From: Hoeflea_A sp965249925
Lineage (GTDB): Bacteria; Pseudomonadota; Alphaproteobacteria; Rhizobiales; Rhizobiaceae
Direction: 5' to 3'
Length of the DNA: 64,000 nucleotides
Assembly: GCA_965249925.1 (NCBI GenBank)
Contig: OZ252260.1
Span: 4,154,001-4,218,000 of the forward strand
Below the pieces are notes generated by a model. It was not told where the DNA came from, did no database searches, and saw only the letters and a list, made by a program, of their open reading frames with translations. Positions 48,601-55,838 of the stretch are shown here, one piece after another. Position 1 is the first letter of the stretch, and each line of letters opens with the position of its first letter. The translations under genes and the position numbers were made by a program.

Positions 48601-51600
48601 TCGATGGCCAGGGTCGGGCCGTGGAATTCGGATACCCTGTCGCTGGCGGTGATCACCAGCTGCGCTCCGGCCTGGTCGATCATCAGGGTCCGCCGCGCCG
48701 CCGGCTCGTCGGGCGCCAGCGGCAGATAAGCGCCGCCCGCCTTCCAGATTGCGAGAAAAGTGACGATCAGCGTCGCCGACCGGTCGAGGCACACCCCCAC
48801 CACCGTCTCCGGCCCGACGCCCAGGGTCCTCAGATGCCGCGCCAGCCGGTTGGCGGCGGCGTCGAGATCCCGGTAGGTGAGGGTGGTGTCGCCATCGACC
48901 ACCGCCGCCGCATCGGGCCGCTCCGCCACCTGTGCGGCGAACAGGTCGAGGACTGTGCCATCGATCGCGGCATCCGCTGACCGGTCGGCCGCGTTGAAGT
49001 CCACCAGCAGCCGCCGCCGTTCCGCATGGTCGATCAGCGGCAGGTCGCCGATCGCCGTCCGCGGTGTCGCCGCGACGGCCGTCAGCAGATGCCGGTACAT
49101 CCCCGCAAGCCGCTCCGCCGTCGACCGGTCGAACAGCTGCGAGGCGTAAAACAGCACCCCTTCGAGGCCTCCGTCGCGGGGAATGAGGCTCAGTTCCAGA
49201 TCGAAGCGTGATCTGCGTGTCGCCTCCGGCAGGGCCTCGACACGGACACCGTCGAGCGACGGCACCGCATCCAGCGCGCCGTCCGCCCAGTTCTGCAGCA
49301 CCATCATCACCTGGACCAGCGGATGGTGCGACAGGCTGCGCGCCGGTCGTGCCGCCTCCACCACCGCCTCGAACGGCACATGCCCCTGTTCCAGTGCCGA
49401 CAGGATGGACTCCCGGCCCTGCGCCAGCGTCGCCTCGAACGACGCCGACGGATCCAGGCTGTGGCGCAGCGCCACCGTGTTAACGAAGAAGCCGATCAGG
49501 TCTTCGAGCTCGCGCCGCGGCCGGTTCGCCGTCGCCGTGCCGATCACCAGCTCGCGCCCGGCCCCGATACGATAGAGCAGCACCGCCAGTGCCGTCTCCA
49601 GCACCATGAACAGCGTCGCGCCGTGACGCTGGCCGAGCGCCCTCAACGCCTCCGTCACCGCGGCGTCGATATGCACCGGCACGGCATCGCCGCGGTGGTC
49701 CATGCGGGCCGGCCGGGCCCGGTCGAACGGCAGGGTGATCGCTTCCGGTGCGCCCGCCAGATAGTCCGACCACCATTGTGTGGCCGCGGCCAGCCGCTCG
49801 GCCGGCAACTGCCGCCGCTGCCACAGGGCATAGTCGCCATACTGGATGGCGAGCGCCGGCAGCGCCGCCGTCTCGCCGGACCGTGCCGCCCGGTAGAGTG
49901 CCGCCACCTCGCGGGTCAGCACCCCCATCGACCAGCCATCGAGCACGCTGTGGTGGCCGCCATAGACGAGGACATGCTCGTTTGCCGACAGCCGCAGCAG
50001 GAGGGCCCGGAACAGCGGCCCGGTCTGCAGGTCGAACGGCCGCTCCAGCAGCGCCGAAACCCGGGATGCGACCGCGGAAGGCTCCAGAGCTTCCGCATCC
50101 TGCCGCTCCAGCACGAAGCGATCCGGATCGTCCACCACTTGCACAGGTTCGCCGGCCAGTGTCTCGAAGTGCGTACGCAGTACCGCGTGGCGCTTCACCA
50201 GGCCGCGAAACGCCGCCTCAAGGGCCGATGCGTCCAGCGGCCCGGTCAGGCGCAGGGCCCACTCCATGTGATAGGCGGCGCCGGCCGCCGGATCGAGCCG
50301 GTCGAGGAACCACAGCCGCTCCTGTTGCAGCGCCGGCGGCACCGGCTCGCCGTGCGCCGCGGCAACGACCGGCGCGTCGGCATCGGCCTGGGCTTCGGCC
50401 AGCGCCGCGGCGATCCCGGCCACCGTACGGCCCTCGAACACGCTGCGCACCGGCAGCTGCCGCCCTGTCGCCTCGCCAAGACGCCCGACCAGCCGCACCG
50501 CCAGAAGCGAATGACCGCCAAGGTCGAAAAAATCATCCAGGGCACCGACGCCCGTCACACCGAGTAGCGCCTCCACCGCCGCCGCGACTGATCGTTCCAG
50601 ATCCGTCGCCGGTGCCACGAACGCTGCCCGCGACACGTCGCCGTCGGCCGACGGAAGCGCCGCCCGGTCGACCTTTCCGGACGCCGTCAGCGGAAGCTGT
50701 GTCAGACCCACATAACGCGCTGGCACCATGTGTTCTGGAAGATGTGTTCTGAGCGCCGCGCTGATTGCCGGAAGATCGAAGGCATCATTTGCCGGGAAAA
50801 CGGCGAATTCGTTGTTTGTGTCGCCACTGTTCGGGAATCCGTGGCGTGTCGCCGGAACGAGGTGAGCGACGAGGCGGATCTGGGTGGGATCGGCTGCCGG
50901 CTGGCCGACGACGGCGCATGCGGCGATGCTGGGCAGAGCGGCGAGCGCCGCCTCAACTTCGGCCGGCTCGACCCTCATGCCACGGATCTTGACCTGCCGG
51001 TCGACGCGGCCAAGGAACTCCAAGGTACCATCCTGGCGACAGCGCGCCAGATCGCCGGTACGGTAAAGCCGTGCGCCTGGGGTGCCGGAGAACGGGTCGG
51101 CGATAAAGCGCTGTGCCGTCAGACCGGGCATGCCCGCGTAACCGCGCGCCAGTTGCCGTCCGCCGAGGAGAAGTTCGCCGGCCACACCCACCGGCTGCGG
51201 TTGCAGCCGCGCGTCGACCACATAGGCCATTGTTCCGGCCAACGGGGTGCCAATCGGAAGGGCGGCCATTGCGAGGCTGGTCGGGTCGACTTTGAAGGCC
51301 GTGGCGCAGACCGTGGACTCGGTGGGCCCGTAAGCGTTGATCAGCTGAGACGGCGGCGAGAACGGCGCAACCGCTATCGCGCCGGCCACGTCGCCGGCCA
51401 GGATCACGAGCCGGAGCTGCAGCGGCGGCAGGAGCTCCGCCATATGCGGCGTCAGCGTGATGGCGTCGATCGCTTGTTCCTCGATGATTGCGGCGAGCAT
51501 GCCCGGTTCGCTACGCACCCCATCTGGTATCGGGTACAGCGTTGCGCCAGCCGCCAGCGTCATGACGATCTCCGAAACAGACGCGTCGAAGCCGATCGAT

Positions 51601-53825
51601 GCGACAAACGCCACCCGCGTACAATCCTGACGCAGCAGCCATTGCCCCTGTGCAAGTGCCAGCCGTGCGAGGCTGTCGTGCTGAACGGCAACGCCTTTCG
51701 GCGTTCCGGTGGATCCGGAGGTGTAGATGACATAGGCGAGGCTGTCTGACCGTGGGGTCTGCGGCAATGGGGTGTCGGTCAGGTCTGCCAGGCGGTCTGC
51801 AGTATCCGGTGCGTTAACGGCCAGGCTCGGGCCGTGGAATTCGGATACCCGGTCAGCGCTGGTGATCACCAGTTCGGCTTGTACCCGGTCGATCATCAGG
51901 GTCCGTCGCGCCGGCGGCTCATCCGGGGCAAGTGGCAGATAGGCGCCGCCTGCCTTCCAGATGGCGAGACAACTGATGATCAGCGTCACCCCACGGTCGA
52001 GGCACACCCCGACCACCGTCTCGGGCCCGACCCCCAGGGTCATCAGATGCCGCGCCAGCCGGTTGGCCGCCGCGTCGAGGTCCCGGTAGCTGAGGGTGGT
52101 GTCGCCGTCGACCACCGCCGCGGCATCGGGCCGCTCCGCCACCTGTGCGGCGAACAGGTCGAGGACCGTGCCGTCGGCCGCGGCATCCGCTGACCGGTCG
52201 GCCGCGTTGAAGTCCACCAGCAGCCGCCGCCGTTCCGCATTGTCGATCAGCGGCAGGTCGACGATCGATGTTTCCGGCGCTGCCGCTATGACCGTCAGCA
52301 GATGCCGGTACATTCCGGCAAGCCGCTCCGCCGTCGACCGGTCGAACAGCTGTGTGGCGTAGATCAGATGGCCCGCGATGCCGCCGTCAGGGTCGTCCTC
52401 CCACAGATCCAGCGACAGGTCGAACTGAGCCCGATCCAGGGGCGATGGCAGTGGCTCTGTGTTGATCCCGTCCAGGCTGAGCCGGCCATCCTGCTCGGGG
52501 TCCGCCCAGTTCTGCAGCACCATCATGACCTGGACCAGCGGATGGTGCGACAGGCTGCGTGCCGGTCGTGCCGCCTCCACCACCGCCTCGAACGGCACAT
52601 GCCCCTGTTCCAGTGCCGACAGGATGGCTTCCCGGCCCTGCGCCAGCGTCGCCTCGAACGACGCCGACGGATCCAGGCTGTGGCGCAGCGCCACCGTGTT
52701 GACGAAGAAGCCGATGAGATCCTCGAGCTCGCGCCGCGGCCGGTTCGCCGTCGCCGTACCGATCACCAGCTCGCGCCCGGCCCCGATACGATAGAGCAGC
52801 ACCGCCAGTGCCGTCTCCAGCACCATGAACAGCGTCGCGCCGTGACGCTGGCCCAGCGCCCTCAACGCCTCCGTCACCGCGGCATCGATATGCACCGGCA
52901 CGGCATCGCCCCGGTGGTCCATGCGGGCCGGCCGGGCCCGGTCGAACGGCAGGGTGATCGCTTCCGGTGCGCCAGCCAGATAGTCCGACCACCATTGTGT
53001 GGCCGCGGCCAGCCGCTCGGCCGGCAACTGCCGCCGCTGCCACAGGGCATAGTCGCCATACTGGATGGCGAGCGCCGGCAGCGCCGCCGTCTCGCAGGAC
53101 CGCGCCGCCCGGTAGAGTGCCGCCACCTCGCGGGTCAGCACCCCCATCGACCAGCCGTCGAGCACGCTGTGGTGGCCGCCATAGACCAGGACATGCTCGT
53201 TCGCCGACAGCCGCAGCAGGTGGGCCCGGAACAGCGGCCCGGTCTGCAGGTCGAACGGCCGCTGCAGCAGCGCCGAAACGCTGGATGCGACCGCGGAAGG
53301 CTCCAGAGTTTCCGCATCCTGCTGCTCCAGCACGAAGCAATCCGGGTCGTCCACCACCTGCACAGGTTCGCCGGCCAGTGTCTCGAAGTGCGTACGCAGT
53401 ACCGCGTGGCGCCGCACCAGCTCGCGAAACGCCGCCGCCAGCGCTGATGCGTCCAGCGGCCCGGTCAGCCGCAGGGCCCACTCCATGTGATAGGCGGCGC
53501 CGGCCGCCGGATCGAGCCGGTCGAGGAACCACAGCCGCTCCTGTTGTAGCGCCGGCGGCACCGGCTCGCCGTGCACCGCGGCAACGACCGGCGCGTCGGC
53601 ATCGACCTGGGCTTCGGCCAGCGCCGCGGCGATCCCGGCCACCGTACGGCCCTCGAACACGCTGCGCACCGGCAGTTGCCGCCCTGTCGCCTCGCCAAGA
53701 CGCCCGACCAGCCGCACCGCCAGAAGCGAATGACCGCCAAGGTCGAAAAAGTCTGATGATCGGTCGAGAACCTGCGCGTCGAGAAGTGCGGCAAGCTCTT
53801 CCAGAACCAGATCATCTTCATTCAT
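42663..53825 (-). CDS. NRPS1: starter T domain and three modules, one N-methylating
   Basis: A 3720-aa peptide synthetase: T0 (Ser33), C1 (88-530), A1 (545-1060), T1 (Ser1106), C2 (1162-1605), A2 (1620-2060) with an N-methyltransferase inserted between motifs A8 and A9 (2070-2475, SAM loop VLEIGCGSG), T2 (Ser2567), C3 (2622-3065), A3 (3080-3600), T3 (Ser3640). Pocket residues by alignment to GrsA: A1 and A3 D-A-S-T-I-A-A-V-C, a tyrosine-type code; A2 D-A-F-F-I-G-S-T-F, closest to Ile/Val codes. All C domains have HHSVLDG. T0 has no A domain, so it must be loaded in trans. The ATG at 53825 has GGAGAAG upstream; the frame is open 30 codons further without a site. The stop overlaps the NRPS2 start. 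Confidence 0.96.
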   Translation of the reverse strand: MNEDDLVLEELAALLDAQVLDRSSDFFDLGGHSLLAVRLVGRLGEATGRQLPVRSVFEGRTVAGIAAALAEAQVDADAPVVAAVHGEPVPPALQQERLWFLDRLDPAAGAAYHMEWALRLTGPLDASALAAAFRELVRRHAVLRTHFETLAGEPVQVVDDPDCFVLEQQDAETLEPSAVASSVSALLQRPFDLQTGPLFRAHLLRLSANEHVLVYGGHHSVLDGWSMGVLTREVAALYRAARSCETAALPALAIQYGDYALWQRRQLPAERLAAATQWWSDYLAGAPEAITLPFDRARPARMDHRGDAVPVHIDAAVTEALRALGQRHGATLFMVLETALAVLLYRIGAGRELVIGTATANRPRRELEDLIGFFVNTVALRHSLDPSASFEATLAQGREAILSALEQGHVPFEAVVEAARPARSLSHHPLVQVMMVLQNWADPEQDGRLSLDGINTEPLPSPLDRAQFDLSLDLWEDDPDGGIAGHLIYATQLFDRSTAERLAGMYRHLLTVIAAAPETSIVDLPLIDNAERRRLLVDFNAADRSADAAADGTVLDLFAAQVAERPDAAAVVDGDTTLSYRDLDAAANRLARHLMTLGVGPETVVGVCLDRGVTLIISCLAIWKAGGAYLPLAPDEPPARRTLMIDRVQAELVITSADRVSEFHGPSLAVNAPDTADRLADLTDTPLPQTPRSDSLAYVIYTSGSTGTPKGVAVQHDSLARLALAQGQWLLRQDCTRVAFVASIGFDASVSEIVMTLAAGATLYPIPDGVRSEPGMLAAIIEEQAIDAITLTPHMAELLPPLQLRLVILAGDVAGAIAVAPFSPPSQLINAYGPTESTVCATAFKVDPTSLAMAALPIGTPLAGTMAYVVDARLQPQPVGVAGELLLGGRQLARGYAGMPGLTAQRFIADPFSGTPGARLYRTGDLARCRQDGTLEFLGRVDRQVKIRGMRVEPAEVEAALAALPSIAACAVVGQPAADPTQIRLVAHLVPATRHGFPNSGDTNNEFAVFPANDAFDLPAISAALRTHLPEHMVPARYVGLTQLPLTASGKVDRAALPSADGDVSRAAFVAPATDLERSVAAAVEALLGVTGVGALDDFFDLGGHSLLAVRLVGRLGEATGRQLPVRSVFEGRTVAGIAAALAEAQADADAPVVAAAHGEPVPPALQQERLWFLDRLDPAAGAAYHMEWALRLTGPLDASALEAAFRGLVKRHAVLRTHFETLAGEPVQVVDDPDRFVLERQDAEALEPSAVASRVSALLERPFDLQTGPLFRALLLRLSANEHVLVYGGHHSVLDGWSMGVLTREVAALYRAARSGETAALPALAIQYGDYALWQRRQLPAERLAAATQWWSDYLAGAPEAITLPFDRARPARMDHRGDAVPVHIDAAVTEALRALGQRHGATLFMVLETALAVLLYRIGAGRELVIGTATANRPRRELEDLIGFFVNTVALRHSLDPSASFEATLAQGRESILSALEQGHVPFEAVVEAARPARSLSHHPLVQVMMVLQNWADGALDAVPSLDGVRVEALPEATRRSRFDLELSLIPRDGGLEGVLFYASQLFDRSTAERLAGMYRHLLTAVAATPRTAIGDLPLIDHAERRRLLVDFNAADRSADAAIDGTVLDLFAAQVAERPDAAAVVDGDTTLTYRDLDAAANRLARHLRTLGVGPETVVGVCLDRSATLIVTFLAIWKAGGAYLPLAPDEPAARRTLMIDQAGAQLVITASDRVSEFHGPTLAIDAPDAAYRLTDSAHSRLPTCIGPNSLAYVTYTSGSTGTPKGVAAQHRGITRLVREPYHGLDKRGHILHVAHVAFDATTFEIWTPLAAGGTVVVSREKLLNAADLRAFIEGRAVTGAFITTALFHSLVGEDPSCLAGFETLIVGGEVLDPAILDTARAACPDIKLFNSYGPTETTTFATTADLTVNHDRAKPITLGRPIFLTELYICDARLAPVPVGVPGELLIGGDGVARGYRGASRLTAERFVADPFSGHVGARLYRTGDLVRWRDDGTLEFLGRIDHQVKIRGMRVEPAEVEAAIQQIDGIADSSVAVRRDTSGVSDARLVAYLVREHHPTIDEIDLDRDVCADWNEVYTAKHRTFEQVGPEGLDFTGWVDSATGERYSAEAMLDWREQTLRRLSAFRHERVLEIGCGSGLILTGIAPRARRYVGIDFNAAALARARNHVTENRRLGHVELIEAAADDGDAIPHGPFDLIILNSVIQYFPSETYLREVLNNLLPKLAPEGILFVGDVRDLRLLTCFHIDNARREPAASRTTPALRSRAYSKLLNERELLLDPDWFTSLGGHDSGRVAAVAMPRLDRHRTEMALFRYDVAIRLRAPGNQKQIEIRWIDPQADASTETALDNALSAFPLDVIGVACLFDERLREPIRTWQSVGINLQRDVRIDAVANRRAFDAIMLERVAGAHQRKLMARLGETVGCIDVLMLPAGTAIHDTVPPRKPQRKTRFANWPGGVHLDQNFIRHLVGQLQTRLPEHMVPTSYVGLTQLPLTSSGKVDRAALPSADGDVSRAAFVAPATDLERSVVAAVEALLGVTGVGALDDFFDLGGHSLLAVRLVGRLGEATGRQLPVRSVFEGRTVAGIAAALAEARADADAPVVAAAHGGPVPPALQQERLWFLDRLDPAAGAAYHMEWALRLTGPLDASALAAAFRELVRRHTALRTHFETLAGEPVQVVDDPDRFVLEQEEAEGLAPNAVASRVSALLERPFDLQTGPLFRALLLRLSANEHVLVYGGHHSVLDGWSMGVLTREVAALYRVVRSGETAALPALAIQYGDYALWQRRQLPAERLAAATQWWSDYLAGAPEAITLPFDRARPARMDHRGDAVPVHIDAAVAEALRALGQRHGATLFMVLETALAVLLYRIGAGRELVIGTATANRPRRELEELIGFFVNTVALRHSLDPSASFEATLAQGREAILSALEQGHVPFEAVVEAARPARSLSHHPLVQVMMVLQNWADPEQDGRLSLDGINTEPLPSPLDRAQFDLSLDLWEDDPDGGIAGHLIYATQLFDRSTAERLAGMYRHLLTVIAAAPETSIVDLPLIDNAERRRLLVDFNAADRSADAAADGTVLDLFAAQVAERPDAAAVVDGDTTLSYRDLDAAANRLARHLMTLGVGPETVAAVCLDRSATLIVCLLAIWKAGGTYLPIAPEEPPARRSLMIDQAGALLVITSANRLREFHGRTLAIDTPEITDRLADFADTPLPPAASPDGLAYVIFTSGSTGTPKGVAVEHASLLRLADAQKRWLLQQSCTQVALFASVGFDASVSEIVMTLAAGASLYPIPDGVRSDPGMLAATIEEKAIDAITLTPHMAELLPPLQLRLVILAGDVAGATAVAPFSPRSQVINAYGPTETTVCATAFKADPACLAMAALPIGTPLAGMMAYVVDARLQPQPVGVAGELLLGGRQLARGYAGMPGLTAQRFIADPFSGTPGARLYRTGDLARWHADGTLEFLGRIDHQVKIRGMRVEPAEVEAALTALPEIAACAVVGQPSADPAQTRLFAYLVQAVRSESRLDTEANNGPEPFPARKKLDLSAISAALRSRLPEHMVPTSYVTLSQLPLTASGKVDRLALPEAGSDFATSPTIEPRTALEAAVADTVADMLGHGEVGMLDNFFNLGGHSLLIARLATRLTEVTGRPVAVRTLFECQTIADMAEALDAIHLTPDTEAIRTLQQQPNLREQFDLMFGEGAAEAYLGKSEKP
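44903..45812. repeat. C-domain repeat, copy in NRPS1 C3
   Basis: Member of the four-copy set of C-domain repeats; closest to 41502-42411. Confidence 0.85.
49286..50195. repeat. C-domain repeat, copy in NRPS1 C2
   Basis: Member of the four-copy set, offset 4383 from the C3 copy, with somewhat more base differences. Confidence 0.8.
52505..53414. repeat. C-domain repeat, copy in NRPS1 C1
   Basis: Member of the four-copy set, offset 3219 from the C2 copy. Confidence 0.8.
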
Positions 53826-54185
53826 CCGACATCTTCTCCAAACGTCCTGTTGGATCGCGCGCATCCGAACTCTTCCCGTTCGAGATTGGCATAGGTCGGG
53901 CGGGATTCGGAACACAAATCTGCACTGCTGAAGCAGGCAAGATCATGACGCTAAAAAGTGTGTTAAGCCAGGGGGGTCAACGGCGAGCTGCAGATGCGCC
54001 TACGCGGACTCATGCGGTGGAGCTGCTGAGCCGAGGCGGGCGGCGGTATGCCGGCGCGCGCCGCATCGGGCGGCATCCGAAGACGTGGACTCATTTCACA
54101 CTTTTCCTGTGGTCTTGGCTTCATATAGTCTTTCGGGACGGATCCATGATTTTCGCCGAACCGTCGAACCAGGGGAAAGACTTCG
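53826..54185. other. Divergent promoter region, NRPS1 and flavin oxidase
   Basis: 360 bp between the two divergent starts. No gene is visible on either strand. A TATAGT at 54125-54130 could be a -10 element for the oxidase gene. I see no clear operator or FNR-type box. Confidence 0.4.
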
Positions 54186-55739
54186 GTGGTGTTCTCTCGA
54201 CGTCAATTTCTGCGCACAACGGCGGCCGGGATCGGCGCGCTTGCCACGTCGCGCGTTGCGGTCGGACAGGAGACTTCGCGCTTCGGCGTGGTCGTCATCG
54301 GTGCTGGAATGGCAGGCCTGTTTTGCGCGATGCGCCTGCGGGCCGCCGGGTTCGATGTCGGCCTGTTCGAGGCGAGCGATCGCCTTGGCGGCCGCGTGAT
54401 GTCGGTGCTGCTGCCCGGCTTCACCACCCATGCTGCGGAAATCGGCGCCATGCGCCTGCGTTCCACCGATGCGATCGAGATGCAGCTGATCGATACCTTA
54501 CTCGGGGCCAAAGCGAAGGTTCCTTTCGACTACCCGACGCATGCCTGGTTCTTACGCAACCGGCTCCTGCACCGGCTGGACGATCCGGCGCAACTCCCCT
54601 ACGCGCTCGACCGGCAGGAGCGGGCGGTCATCGCCGGCGGCGGCGACCTTCTGTTCGACACCATCCGGCGGATGGCCGCCATGAACGACCGGGGTTCGGC
54701 CATCGACCGCGGCGTGTGGCAGGAGGTGTTGCGGATACGCAGCAAGGACGGGCGCGACTTTATCACCGACAGCAACGGCTACGATCTGCTTGCGTTGAAC
54801 TGGAACGCGGACGCTGCCGTTCCCTGGTTTGAGCAACTCTTCACGGCGAGCCGGTACTACCATGTGCCGGGTGGGCTCCAGCGCTTGCCCGACGCCATCG
54901 CCGCGGCCTATCGAGGGGATGACGGCGTGATGTTCACCGGCCATGCGCTGCGCGCCATCCGCCGGGGAAACGGCGCGGACATGGTTCTTTCATTTGGCAC
55001 CGGCGCCGGCACGCATGAGGTAACGACCCCTCGGGTCGTTCTGGCGATCCCGCCCGCCTCGCTGGAACGGCTCGATCCCGGCAGTTTCATCCTGCAAGAC
55101 GCCCGCTTTCGCGCCGCACTGAACGGGGTCCAGCGGATCTCGCTCGGCAAGATTCACCTGTCCTTCGAAACACCCTGGTGGGAGGCGGCGGGCTACGGAA
55201 CCGGGCTGACGATCACCGATCTTCCGGTCCGGCAGACCTATTTCTGGGGCCGCGACGAAACGACGGGAATGGGGCTTACTTTGGCGAGTTACCATGACGG
55301 CCCGGCGAACGGTTTCTGGAAGGCGTTGGATGTCGGCGACGCCTATGGACCGCCCGACTGGATCGGCAACGCGCGCGGTGTCGACGGCCTGCCGCTGCCG
55401 GCATCGCTGGTGCGGACGCTTCCGGTCTCGCGTCTAATGGCGCAAGAGGCCTGGTCGCAGGTCAGGACGATCCATGCCTTGCCCGATGATGCGCCGCCGC
55501 CGGTTCACGGGACTTATCGCAATTGGGGCGACGATCCCCTCTACGGCGCCGCCATGCATCTATGGGCGATCGGCACCGACGCCGGTGAAACCATGCGCTA
55601 CATGCGCGAGCCGTTTCCCGGCCTCCACGTCTGCGGCGAGGCCTGGAGCACCGATCAGGGCTGGATCAGCGGCGCCACGTCGACAGCGGAGGCGGTGCTG
55701 CAGAATAAGTTCGGTTTGCCGGCTTATCTGTCCGGTTAG
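54186..55739 (+). CDS. Tat-exported FAD-dependent amine oxidase
   Basis: A 517-aa flavin oxidase. The N-terminus MVFSRRQFLRTTAAGIGALA is a twin-arginine signal, so the folded, FAD-loaded enzyme is probably sent to the periplasm. FAD motifs are VVVIGAGMAGL and LGGRV, and the C-terminal FAD contact is VCGEAWSTDQGWISGATSTAE. The family (flavin monoamine oxidases/L-amino-acid oxidases) oxidises amines to imines with release of hydrogen peroxide. Translation probably starts at the GTG at 54186, with AGGGGA nine bases upstream; no in-frame ATG exists nearby. It is divergent from NRPS1, so it may act on the peptide or its precursors, but this is only positional evidence. Confidence 0.85.
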   Translation: MVFSRRQFLRTTAAGIGALATSRVAVGQETSRFGVVVIGAGMAGLFCAMRLRAAGFDVGLFEASDRLGGRVMSVLLPGFTTHAAEIGAMRLRSTDAIEMQLIDTLLGAKAKVPFDYPTHAWFLRNRLLHRLDDPAQLPYALDRQERAVIAGGGDLLFDTIRRMAAMNDRGSAIDRGVWQEVLRIRSKDGRDFITDSNGYDLLALNWNADAAVPWFEQLFTASRYYHVPGGLQRLPDAIAAAYRGDDGVMFTGHALRAIRRGNGADMVLSFGTGAGTHEVTTPRVVLAIPPASLERLDPGSFILQDARFRAALNGVQRISLGKIHLSFETPWWEAAGYGTGLTITDLPVRQTYFWGRDETTGMGLTLASYHDGPANGFWKALDVGDAYGPPDWIGNARGVDGLPLPASLVRTLPVSRLMAQEAWSQVRTIHALPDDAPPPVHGTYRNWGDDPLYGAAMHLWAIGTDAGETMRYMREPFPGLHVCGEAWSTDQGWISGATSTAEAVLQNKFGLPAYLSG

Positions 55740-55838
55740 CATATGTGAACCGAAGGCGGCTCCGCTGCGCCGGCCTTCAGCGATGTGTGATCGGGATGTG
55801 ATCGCGGCCGCCGCATTTCGGACACAACTGAGGCGAGT

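Noticed and set aside
35922..53414. The repeated blocks as a CRISPR or tandem-repeat array
   Set aside because: The units are about 0.9 kb of coding DNA for C, A and T domains at module spacing, with no short spacers.
52967..54832. Plus-strand open frame of 621 codons running from NRPS1 into the oxidase gene
   Set aside because: Arg/Pro-rich shadow of NRPS1 and of the oxidase in another frame; both real genes have clear domains.
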